Below are positions 14,489 through 20,455 of a stretch of DNA of 25,861 nt, in pieces. The position numbers and the translations under genes are program-made. How positions within the stretch are numbered: the stretch's first letter is position 1; each line of letters begins with the position of its first letter. Below the pieces are notes generated by a model, which was not told the DNA's origin, ran no database searches, and saw nothing but the letters and a program-made list of their open reading frames with translations. The stretch is from a virus: positions 1-25,861 of IMG/VR virus record IMGVR_UViG_3300013131_000222, one strand, 5' to 3'.

Positions 14489-15294
14489 CGGGCGTCTCCC
14501 ATGCGGCGCGCGAGCGCCAGAATGCGGTCCACTTCCGCGGGCGACGCCCCCGGGTGCCGGACCTTGATGATTCGTTCGGCCAGGCTCTTCGAGAGCGCCA
14601 GCCCGCCGTTGGCCGCGAGCCACTCGTCCGTGATCGCCTTCGCGCGCTTCGCCACCGCGACCGGATCGGGTCCGCCGATGGTGAGGCGCACACCCAGCGA
14701 CTCGGGCATGAGCGGCCGCGCGCTGCCGGCGACCGCGACACCCGGCGACTGCCCCGGCCCGCCGACGGACAATGCCTTCGAGAGCTGCATCGACTTCACG
14801 AGGCCCAGCTTCGTGAACGGGTTCACCGGACAGTTCGTGATGGCCACGTTGCGGACGACGGCCTTCACGATCCGGTTCGGGTTGCGGGGGTCACGCTCGG
14901 GCGGCGGACCCTCGACACTGAACCCGAGCTGGCGCGGCGTGCCGTCGAGCGCGCGGGCGAGGTTGGCGATCCGCTGCGCCTCGGGCGTGTTGAGCAGGTA
15001 GCCCTCCACCGCCGTCGCGCGAACCTTCTTCCCGTCCTCGTCGTCGAGGGTGACCGCGTAGACCTTGTCCGGGTAGCCCAGGATGTCGGTCGTGCTCTTC
15101 GAGTGGTTGTCGTTGAAGAAGCCGCGCTTCAGGAAGTACCCGAAGTCGATGCCGTCCTGGACGATCGTGTCGCCGTCCTGGTCCATGTGCTCGGTGCTCG
15201 CCACGCCGCGAATGCGCACGCGCTCTTTGCCGTCCGCGCCCTTCTCCAGGCCGACGACATCGAACGGAATCCAGCGGTGAAACGAATCGGGCAA
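14485..15294 (-). CDS. Prohead maturation protease (HK97/U35-S78 type)
   Basis: A 269-residue serine protease. After GVASTEHMDQDGDTI (30-44) comes FFNDNHSKSTTDILGYP (59-75), which carries the likely catalytic His64. LGFSVEG (123-129) carries the likely Ser126. AITNCPVNPFTKL (151-163) is the last domain strand. These are the hallmarks of caudovirus prohead proteases. The start is a TTG (15292-15294) with GGAG seven bases upstream; no ATG or GTG is in frame before residue 37. The tail past residue 165 is unusual: LSKALSVGG...GVAVAG...PLMPESL (171-200) parallels the capsid protein's N-terminus, and KSL recurs at 236. The tail may be an autocleavage or targeting segment. It cleaves scaffold and capsid in the prohead (family knowledge). 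Confidence 0.85.
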   Translation of the reverse strand: MPDSFHRWIPFDVVGLEKGADGKERVRIRGVASTEHMDQDGDTIVQDGIDFGYFLKRGFFNDNHSKSTTDILGYPDKVYAVTLDDEDGKKVRATAVEGYLLNTPEAQRIANLARALDGTPRQLGFSVEGPPPERDPRNPNRIVKAVVRNVAITNCPVNPFTKLGLVKSMQLSKALSVGGPGQSPGVAVAGSARPLMPESLGVRLTIGGPDPVAVAKRAKAITDEWLAANGGLALSKSLAERIIKVRHPGASPAEVDRILALARRMGDAR

Positions 15295-15310
15295 CTTGGG
15301 GCTCCAAACG

Positions 15311-15345
15311 CAAAAAGGGCGCCCCCGCGGTTGCAGGAGCGCCCT
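15311..15345 (-). terminator. Rho-independent terminator after the Com-like gene
   Basis: On the minus strand a 10-bp GC-rich stem with one G-T pair (15345-15336 with 15325-15316) and a 10-base loop is followed immediately by TTTTT. It separates the 15426-15698 gene from the protease gene, whose start is only 17 bases further on. This is the cleanest terminator in the window. Confidence 0.85.
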
Positions 15346-15425
15346 CTCAGGCTCAAGGCCAGGGCGACAGGTTGTCGGCTGGTGCCGACGGATGACCTGA
15401 CGCTATTCGCGACGGATGGCGCCCG

Positions 15426-15698
15426 TCAAGAACCCTGCGACGCGCCCCCCGGAACAAGCTCCAGCCGGAGCCCCGTCGGGCGCGGCGCCAACGGCGGCGC
15501 CAACGACTGCACGAGCGCCGCGTCGGCCAGCGACAGAGGGAGCGGCACGTCGGCCTTGCACGTCGGGCACACCGTCTCGCAGACGTGCCCAGCCTCGCCG
15601 TCCGTGCGTCGGAAGCTCAAGATCGGGAGGCGGACCTTGAGTCGGCCGGCCTGGCTTTTCGCGAGGCTCGCACGGCAGTGAGGGCACCGGATGTGCAT
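15426..15698 (-). CDS. Com-like zinc-finger protein (90 aa)
   Basis: The start is the ATG at 15696-15698, one base after the preceding stop; the frame is open further upstream but would overlap the preceding gene. The N-terminus is MHIRCPHCRASLAKS, then a basic middle, then VCETVCPTCKADVPLPL. Cysteines 5, 8, 44 and 47 (with C40 extra) form a zinc ribbon. 'I-R-C-x-x-C-x-x-x-L-x-K ... CPxC' is the layout of the Mu Com family of small phage zinc fingers. Com of Mu activates translation of mom. Most phage relatives are uncharacterised. The C-terminal 35 residues are Leu/Pro-rich. A regulatory or assembly role cannot be decided. A strong terminator follows. Confidence 0.65.
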   Translation of the reverse strand: MHIRCPHCRASLAKSQAGRLKVRLPILSFRRTDGEAGHVCETVCPTCKADVPLPLSLADAALVQSLAPPLAPRPTGLRLELVPGGASQGS

Positions 15699-15699
15699 C

Positions 15700-15891
15700 T
15701 CAGCGGTGTACCACGTCGTCGAGGTCGTCAGACACAGACGCAAGGGCCAGCGCGAGATCGAGCGGGTCGAACGGGTTGTGCGCTTCGGCTGTCGGTCCCT
15801 CCGCCGTATTGTCTGCCTCGTCGTCGAACCGTTCGGCCAGCAGCGCGCCGGCCGCGGGCGTGAGCATGCCGTCGTCGTCGAAGACCCGCAT
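15700..15891 (-). CDS. Small acidic phage protein (63 aa)
   Basis: The ATG at 15889-15891 shares a base with the MuF gene's stop (TGATG). The sequence is MRVFDDDGMLTPAAGALLAERFDDEADN, then a linker, then DPLDLALALASVSDDLDDVVHR. It is very acidic, with a C-terminal amphipathic helix. Tight coupling between MuF and the zinc finger suggests a real product, possibly a small virion or assembly partner. No family is recognised. Confidence 0.55.
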   Translation of the reverse strand: MRVFDDDGMLTPAAGALLAERFDDEADNTAEGPTAEAHNPFDPLDLALALASVSDDLDDVVHR

Positions 15892-16793
15892 CACTCGCCC
15901 TCCATCTGCTGCGGGACAGTCGGGGCGTTCGCCGGCGGTCGCAGCACCCACTCGTCGTCGAAGGCCCATCCGTCTGGAACCATGACGGTGGCGCACCCGC
16001 ACCAGGGGTGGCTCGGAGGCAGGCACGGCACCCACTGCGACTTCGGCTTGCGGAAGTTGACCCCGTGCGGCGGCAGGTCGGCCAGTCGGAAGATCCGCGG
16101 CTTTCCGGCCCGTGTGTAGAAGCCGAGGCAGACCTCGCAAGCGTCCGGGTGCGGGATGACTGCGACGAGCGCCTCGTGGCCTTCCTCCTCCTCGATGGCA
16201 TCGGCGATGCCCGCGTTCACCGCGGCCTGGATCTCGGTCGCGGCGATGCGGTGCAGGTCTCGCGCCCAGTCCTCGCCGAGCTTCTCGCCCAGCGTGCCGC
16301 GCAGCCGGCGCCAGGACTCGCGCGCCTCGATGGACGTGGCGGTCTCCTCGGCGATGACCCGCCGGGCCTCGCGGGCCTGCTCGTTGTCGCTCGAGATCAG
16401 CGTGGTCGCGAAGTCGTCGGCGACCTCGTTCCCCAGACCCACCACGAACTGCGCGCCCTTCATGCGGGCCTGCCGCGCCATCCGGCGCTCCCAGTCGGAC
16501 AGCCCGTCGTGGATCGCGTCGGCCTGGCCGTCGAACTCCTCGGGTCGAGCGTTCGCGACCCGGGCGGGGTTGGCGTGTGACTCGTAGCCCAGGAGGTAGG
16601 CGTTCCCGGCGACGCCGCGCGGGCCGAAGCTGTCGATGAGCGCCTGCGTCAACTTGCCTGCCTTCACCGCGTCGTCGAGCAGTTCCTTGGGGATCGCGTC
16701 AACGCCGTAGAGCTGGATGGCCAGCACGACGAAGTTCTGCCGGATGAGGCTCTTGACGTGCTCCAGTTCATCGGGGGTGAGCGGGCGGGCCAT
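15891..16793 (-). CDS. MuF-type minor head protein (SPP1 gp7-like)
   Basis: A 300-residue protein with the ATG at 16791-16793 sharing one base with the methyltransferase stop. The N-terminal 200 residues are helical (DELEHVKSLIRQNFVVLAIQLYG... EDWARDLHRIAATEIQAAVNAGIADAI). The C-terminus has HPDACEVCLGFY (215-226), then PCLPPSHPWCGCATVM (256-271). The 'C-x-x-C ... HPxCxC' signature with C219, C222, C265 and C267 is characteristic of the MuF/head-morphogenesis domain. The 'T-E-x-x-x-A-x-N-x-G' helix is also typical. It normally associates with the portal in the prohead and affects DNA ejection. Here it is separated from its portal by about 6 kb of regulatory, lysis and modification genes. Confidence 0.85.
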   Translation of the reverse strand: MARPLTPDELEHVKSLIRQNFVVLAIQLYGVDAIPKELLDDAVKAGKLTQALIDSFGPRGVAGNAYLLGYESHANPARVANARPEEFDGQADAIHDGLSDWERRMARQARMKGAQFVVGLGNEVADDFATTLISSDNEQAREARRVIAEETATSIEARESWRRLRGTLGEKLGEDWARDLHRIAATEIQAAVNAGIADAIEEEEGHEALVAVIPHPDACEVCLGFYTRAGKPRIFRLADLPPHGVNFRKPKSQWVPCLPPSHPWCGCATVMVPDGWAFDDEWVLRPPANAPTVPQQMEGE

Positions 16794-18001
16794 CAGGCGG
16801 CCTCCGCGAGCCGCTCGGCGGCCACGGCCTCGAATGTCCGGCCGTCGCCGTCCAGCGTCGCGGCCTTGCCCGTGAACGCCTGCCAGCGCCGGACCGCCAC
16901 GTCCACGTACTCTGGCGCGAGTTCGACCGCGTAGACGTGCCGGTGGGTCATCTCGCCCGCGATGATGGTGGTCCCGCTTCCGCTGAACGGCTCGTAAAGA
17001 GTCGCGCCGCGTTCCGTCGTGCGTTCGATCAGCCACTTCCACAGGCCGACAGGCTTTGGGCATGGATGGTCGATATCTGGCGAGACCTCGGTGTGGACGA
17101 TGGCGTCTGGATGGCTTCCTTTGCCCTTGGCAAGTTTCGGATCCTTGCCGTAGCAGAGCATTGGCTGCCAGCAGCAGAATCCCCACGGCCCGCAGCCTAT
17201 CCCGGCCGGCGTGAACCACGCCATCGTCCATGTCGGCCTTGGGTAGATGAACTGATTCATTATTCCCGATGTCAGAACGACGACGGGCGCAATGCCTTGC
17301 GCAATCGGAAGAAACCCATCGACCAGCGTTTTCAGGTTCTCCACGCTGTCGTCATAGGTCGCATAGTTGTTCTTGTCGGTCGCTGAATTCCCGAGGCCAT
17401 AAGGTGGGTCAGTCAGACATGCGTCAGCCTTTCTGCCGCCCGTGGCGCGATGGACGGCATCCGCGTCTGTGCACGAACCGCAGATCAGCCGATGCTCACC
17501 CATGAGCCACAGGTCCCCGGCCCGCGTAACCGGCTGCTGGGGGGGTGCTGGCGCGTCGTCCGGATCGCCACCACCGCCACCTGGCGGTTGCTGCTCCGCG
17601 AACGCCCACAGCGCGTCGAGCTTGAGGTCGCTGAACAGGTCGCCCAGGGCCGCCTGCGCATCACCGAGCAGCTCGGCCAGTTGCGCCTCCGCCCAGTCGC
17701 CGCCGATGGCCGCGTTGTTGAGCGTGAGGTTCAGGGCTTTCTCGTCGGTCTCGTCGAGGTCGACCACCCGGACTTCGGCGTGCGTCTCGCCCAGGGCCAC
17801 GAGCGCCTTCACGCGCTGGTGCCCGCCCGCGAGCCGATTGAGGCGCCGGTTGAACACGATGCCGCCGAGCTCGCCGAACTTCGACAGGCTTGCCTTGAGC
17901 CCGGCCATCGCCGCCGGGGTCATCTTGCGCGGGTTGTAGCCGGCCGGCAGCAGGTCGGTCAGCAGCATCCGCACCGTCTCGGTCTGCGGGATCGCCGTCA
18001 C
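16793..18001 (-). CDS. ParB-like domain fused to DNA methyltransferase
   Basis: A 402-residue fusion. Residues 1-125 are a ParB/Srx-type nuclease-like domain (LLPAGYNPRKMTPAAMAGLKASLSKFG, then the GGHQR box at 59-63). A Gly/Pro-rich linker spans 138-157. Residues 160-380 form an amino-methyltransferase: DPPY at 198-201, GPWGFCCWQPMLCYGK, HPCPKPVGLWKWLIE at 312-326, then FSGSGTT at 339-345 and YAVELAPEYVDVAV. The DPPY-before-FSGSGTT order is the beta-class arrangement for N6-adenine or N4-cytosine methylases. Fusions of this kind are frequent in phages; the ParB part is thought to aid DNA recognition. Both domains look complete. Codon choice in about 17040-17440 is less GC-rich than in the ParB part. 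Confidence 0.88.
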   Translation of the reverse strand: MTAIPQTETVRMLLTDLLPAGYNPRKMTPAAMAGLKASLSKFGELGGIVFNRRLNRLAGGHQRVKALVALGETHAEVRVVDLDETDEKALNLTLNNAAIGGDWAEAQLAELLGDAQAALGDLFSDLKLDALWAFAEQQPPGGGGGDPDDAPAPPQQPVTRAGDLWLMGEHRLICGSCTDADAVHRATGGRKADACLTDPPYGLGNSATDKNNYATYDDSVENLKTLVDGFLPIAQGIAPVVVLTSGIMNQFIYPRPTWTMAWFTPAGIGCGPWGFCCWQPMLCYGKDPKLAKGKGSHPDAIVHTEVSPDIDHPCPKPVGLWKWLIERTTERGATLYEPFSGSGTTIIAGEMTHRHVYAVELAPEYVDVAVRRWQAFTGKAATLDGDGRTFEAVAAERLAEAA

Positions 18002-18306
18002 TCGGGGGCTCCAATCTTCGACAGGTAGGCGCCCACGTCCGCGACCAGCGCCCGCCCCTGCTCGGCCGCGGCGGCCTTCGCCGCCCGGTACATCGACAGG
18101 GTGACGGGGTGGCGGAACTTCTGCTCGATCGGGTCCGGCTCGCCTGGAGCCAGGGCCTTGTGCAGGTCCGGCTCGTGGTGCTCCGGGTGGTCGCAGGGCG
18201 CGGCGGCGGCCAGGGCGCCGGCGTCGAGCTGCATGAGCTGGCGCACGATCTCCGGCAGCTTGGCCAGGATCTCGCCCGGCTCGTGGTCCTCGACGCTCAC
18301 CCGCAT
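17998..18306 (-). CDS. Unknown small protein (102 aa)
   Basis: The ATG at 18304-18306 overlaps the end of the receiver gene by ten bases; the end overlaps the methyltransferase start by four. The first half is acidic and helical (EDHEPGEILAKLPEIVRQLMQLDAGAL). The central part has CDHPEHHEPDLHKAL, a His/Cys cluster that could bind metal. The last third is helical and Ala-rich (LSMYRAAKAAAAEQGRALVADVGAYLSKIG). It may be partnered with the methyltransferase or the receiver, but no family is recognised. Confidence 0.6.
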   Translation of the reverse strand: MRVSVEDHEPGEILAKLPEIVRQLMQLDAGALAAAAPCDHPEHHEPDLHKALAPGEPDPIEQKFRHPVTLSMYRAAKAAAAEQGRALVADVGAYLSKIGAPE

Positions 18307-18662
18307 GTTGCCCCCGCTGGCGAAAGCGCGGTCATGCGCTCGGTCATGTACTGCCACGGGCGCTCCAAAAGCTTCACCTTTCGGACCATGCTCGCCGGTC
18401 CGAGCGTCTCAAGCAGGTCTGAGCACAGCATGGCCGGGATGCCTCGCCGCTCTGCCGCGACGATCACGTCGGCCCCCGAGGCGTTCCCGCGAAACATCAG
18501 GTCGGACAGCACGAAATCGAACGCCTCGCCTGCGACGATGCGCTCGATGCCATCTGCGGGCGTCGGGCTCTGGACCAATTCGATCTCGGGGACGGCGCGG
18601 CGCAGCCGCCACCGGAGCGCCTGAATGAAGTCGTCGTCGTCCTCGACCACCAGCACTCGCAT
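18297..18662 (-). CDS. CheY-like response-regulator receiver domain (121 aa)
   Basis: A single-domain receiver. MRVLVVEDDDDF gives the acidic pocket (E7, D8, D9). FDFVLSDLMFRG (48-59) gives the presumed phospho-acceptor D54 on the third strand. AMLCSD provides S81, and KVKLLERPW (95-103) aligns with the fifth-strand 'K-P' segment, with R101 where the switch Lys usually stands before Pro. No output domain follows and no kinase is encoded nearby. The preferred start is the ATG at 18660-18662, with AAGGGG five bases upstream. A GTG two codons earlier overlaps the previous stop but lies too close to that site. It may intercept a host phosphorelay or act as a binding module; phage-encoded receivers are uncommon in this genome region. 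Confidence 0.75.
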   Translation of the reverse strand: MRVLVVEDDDDFIQALRWRLRRAVPEIELVQSPTPADGIERIVAGEAFDFVLSDLMFRGNASGADVIVAAERRGIPAMLCSDLLETLGPASMVRKVKLLERPWQYMTERMTALSPAGATCG

Positions 18663-18664
18663 GA

Positions 18665-19138
18665 TCACCCCTTGGTGCCATTTGGCTTGATCGATCGCAG
18701 CACGTCGTTCTCGATCTTGGTCGCGAGCGCCTGGAGTTGCAACACGCTCAGCTCGCGCGGGACCATCTCGGCAGACAGTTTTTCCAGGCTCGCATTGAAC
18801 TCGTCGCGAGCCAGCTTGGCCTCTCGGGCCTGATCCTCTCGGGCGCGATGGCTCTCCGCGATGAACGATGCGAGCTCGTTCCGGCGCTCGACCACCGACG
18901 CCTGGAGTTGCGTGGTGAGCGTCGTGAGCTGCTGCGTGAGGTGCTCCTGCCGGGCCTCGTACTTGCCGACGTCGCGCCCGAGCTTCAGCAGCAGCCCGAT
19001 GGTCGGCGTGATTGCGATGGCCGCCATCACCCCATACCCGACCAGCGTGCCCGTGCTGGGCTCCGCGGTCATGCCTTGCGCCATGGCGACGCTGCCCCAG
19101 CAGCAGGCGAAAGCGATCATCCCGAACGGTAACTTCAC
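18665..19138 (-). CDS. Membrane-anchored coiled-coil protein (157 aa)
   Basis: Starts at a GTG (19136-19138) in a GTGA overlap, with GGGGAG four bases upstream. Residues 1-21 (MKLPFGMIAFACCWGSVAMAQ) look like a signal peptide with an A-M-A cleavage site. A membrane helix follows at about 30-52 (TLVGYGVMAAIAITPTIGLLLKL). Residues 55-145 are a long coiled coil (YEARQEHLTQQLTTLTTQLQ...SLEKLSAE). It belongs to the same coupled group as the two membrane proteins at 19135-19979, suggesting a lysis or envelope role. If the signal peptide is cleaved, the coil would be cytoplasmic, unlike an inner-membrane spanin. No family name is offered. Confidence 0.6.
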   Translation of the reverse strand: MKLPFGMIAFACCWGSVAMAQGMTAEPSTGTLVGYGVMAAIAITPTIGLLLKLGRDVGKYEARQEHLTQQLTTLTTQLQASVVERRNELASFIAESHRAREDQAREAKLARDEFNASLEKLSAEMVPRELSVLQLQALATKIENDVLRSIKPNGTKG

Positions 19139-19623
19139 CGCGCTCCCCAGAGGAACCCGGCCGTGACGCCGAGCCCGAAAATGCCGAGCCCGATGGTCAG
19201 GTCGCGCCACTTCTGCCACGCATCCAACCGCTCCGCGGCCTGGAGCCGCGCGTCGAGTGCGTGAGAGGTGGCCTCGGCCTTCAACCGGGCGGCGTGTTCT
19301 TCGTCGAAGGCCTGCGCGTCCGCCTCGCGGGCGTCGCGCCAGCCGTAGAGCCAGGAGGCCCGCGCCCGCTCGTCGGAGAGCGCCGGCGCGAGTTGGAGCG
19401 CCATGGTCAGGCGCAGGTGCCCGGCCGGGCCGTAGCAGACCTGCGAGGGGCCTACGACGGGCGCCTCGCCGGCGGGCAGGTGAAGTACGTCGTCCAGCAC
19501 CGACAGGGGGGTCACGTAGGGCGGCAGCGACGTCGGGGCTGGAATGGGCCCCAGGAGGCCCGCAAAGGCCGGGGACTGGCACGCGGCCACCAGGACGAGG
19601 GCAAGGGCGAGAACGCGGCTCAT
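19135..19623 (-). CDS. Candidate unimolecular spanin (lipoprotein with C-terminal TM)
   Basis: A 162-residue protein with a lipobox near the start (LVAAC, C15) after a hydrophobic run, and a C-terminal hydrophobic helix (TIGLGIFGLGVTAGFLWG, about 143-160) ending in AR. Between them are a Pro-rich part (GPIPAPTSLPPYVTP, 25-39) and a charged helix (about 83-140: SDERARASWLYGWRDAREADAQAFDEEHAARLKAEA and so on). Outer-membrane lipid anchor plus C-terminal inner-membrane helix is the u-spanin layout known from phage T1 gp11. It would disrupt the outer membrane at lysis. Alternatives are signal peptidase I cleavage at AFA-G (then no lipid) or an unrelated envelope protein. ATGA overlaps the preceding membrane gene. 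Confidence 0.55.
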   Translation of the reverse strand: MSRVLALALVLVAACQSPAFAGLLGPIPAPTSLPPYVTPLSVLDDVLHLPAGEAPVVGPSQVCYGPAGHLRLTMALQLAPALSDERARASWLYGWRDAREADAQAFDEEHAARLKAEATSHALDARLQAAERLDAWQKWRDLTIGLGIFGLGVTAGFLWGAR

Positions 19624-19979
19624 TTGCCCCCCCGCGGCGGTTCCTGTGGTGCTGGCGTGTTGCTCTGGGAGGGTGGCGCGCCGATGAGGCTCGCCACGGC
19701 GTCGGCCTGGCTGCGCAAATCCCCCGCCAGTCGGACGGCGTCCTCCGCCGCCCCCGAGGTGGACACGGCGCGCTCGGCCTGGCTCTTCGCCTCGCCCTCG
19801 GCTGCGATCTGGGCTGCGGTGCGTTGGCGCTGCTCCGAAGCGTCGGCCGCGTCCTCGCGGGCCTTGTCCATCGCACGTCGGCGCGCTTCTTCGTCGCTCA
19901 CGACGTTTCGCGGGCGCAGGTAGAGCACCGCCACCACGATGCACGCCACCAGCACTGCGAGGAAACCCCAAACGGTCAC
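19620..19979 (-). CDS. Rz-like/inner-membrane helical protein (119 aa)
   Basis: I choose the GTG at 19977-19979 because GGAGGT (positions 19984-19989) lies four bases before it. A single N-terminal membrane helix (about 5-21, GFLAVLVACIVVAVLYL) is followed by RPR and a helical charged region (about 28-100: DEEARRRAMDKAREDAADASEQRQRTAAQIAA), then a Pro/Gln-rich tail. This is the layout of an inner-membrane spanin (Rz-like), and the lipoprotein gene overlaps it, as Rz/Rz1 pairs do. Against that, the basic residues just after the helix would favour a cytoplasmic coil. It is the first gene after the 476-base non-coding stretch. Confidence 0.55.
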   Translation of the reverse strand: MTVWGFLAVLVACIVVAVLYLRPRNVVSDEEARRRAMDKAREDAADASEQRQRTAAQIAAEGEAKSQAERAVSTSGAAEDAVRLAGDLRSQADAVASLIGAPPSQSNTPAPQEPPRGGK

Positions 19980-20083
19980 TGCGACCTCCACGTTCGCCGT
20001 CGAGACCCATGGAGCATAGCCGTGGGCGCCCGCTGACGGAAGCCCACCGAAGCGACAACGCAGCGGCATCCACAACGTTCAAT

Positions 20084-20121
20084 CGCGCGCGCGCATAATG
20101 CACGCGCACTCGCGCACACAC
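20084..20121. repeat. Alternating purine-pyrimidine tract (Z-DNA-prone)
   Basis: Runs of strictly alternating C/G and T/A (20084-20097, 20098-20109, 20111-20121), broken only twice, lie about 105 to 142 bases before the membrane-gene start. Such CG/CA repeats can adopt left-handed DNA under supercoiling; whether they do here is not known. Confidence 0.6.
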
Positions 20122-20169
20122 CCCCAATAACTAGTAAGCGTACTTCTCCCGAAACCGCCTGTGGTGCGG

Positions 20170-20250
20170 GATTCTGGGGTTCCTGACATGTAGGTCCGTG
20201 TGTGCAAGACCGCTCGGCGGGCCTGTTTCTCGGGTGGCAGAATCCAGAAT
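20170..20250. repeat. Inverted pair of GATTCTG/ATTCTGG elements
   Basis: GATTCTGG at 20170-20177 is mirrored by CAGAATC (20238-20244) and CCAGAAT (20244-20250) on the same strand. Two overlapping copies on the opposite strand, about 70 bases apart, would suit a pair of operator sites. They could also be chance 7-mers. Confidence 0.35.
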
Positions 20251-20278
20251 TCCCTACGGCCATGCGGTTACGGGGCGA

Positions 20279-20297
20279 TTTCAGGCATTTTCTGAAA
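20279..20297. repeat. Inverted repeat TTTCAG-N7-CTGAAA
   Basis: Perfect 6-bp arms with a 7-base spacer, in an AT-rich patch of the non-coding region. It is a plausible operator half-site pair. Confidence 0.45.
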
Positions 20298-20311
20298 AGT
20301 GGCCGTTTCAC

Positions 20312-20325
20312 GGGTACACTTACCC
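20312..20325. repeat. Inverted repeat GGGTA-CACT-TACCC
   Basis: Perfect 5-bp arms with a 4-base spacer. It lies 15 bases past the TTTCAG repeat and may be part of the same regulatory site. Confidence 0.4.
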
Positions 20326-20455
20326 ACGTCTGACTACTGAACGGGGGCGCAGGTGTTCCGGGTCACTGCGAGCGCGCTCGGGGGGCACGTCAGCGACGGT
20401 CGGTGGGCATGCCGAGCGGGAGTCGAGGGGAGCGGCTGGAGACGGGGGGCGAGGA

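Larger units (their letters stand above)
19980..20455. promoter_or_regulatory. 476-base non-coding stretch upstream of the membrane/receiver operon
   Basis: No convincing gene: a minus-strand frame (111 codons) crosses it but has no domain-like sequence. The middle (about 20080-20340) is lower in GC than the coding regions and contains inverted repeats: TTTCAG-N7-CTGAAA, GGGTA-CACT-TACCC, and a GATTCTG/CAGAATC pair. A 38-base nearly alternating purine-pyrimidine tract also lies here. I could not find a convincing -35/-10 pair on the minus strand. The region probably holds the promoter and operator for transcription toward lower coordinates. Confidence 0.6.

Noticed and set aside
18297-18662. 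Reading the receiver gene as part of a complete two-component system
   Set aside because: No kinase, phosphotransfer or DNA-binding output domain is encoded nearby; only a single receiver domain is seen.
19976-20311. 111-codon minus-strand frame in the non-coding region
   Set aside because: Its Cys/Arg/Pro-rich sequence resembles no domain, codon use differs from the neighbours and it runs through repeats and the GTG Shine-Dalgarno of the next gene.
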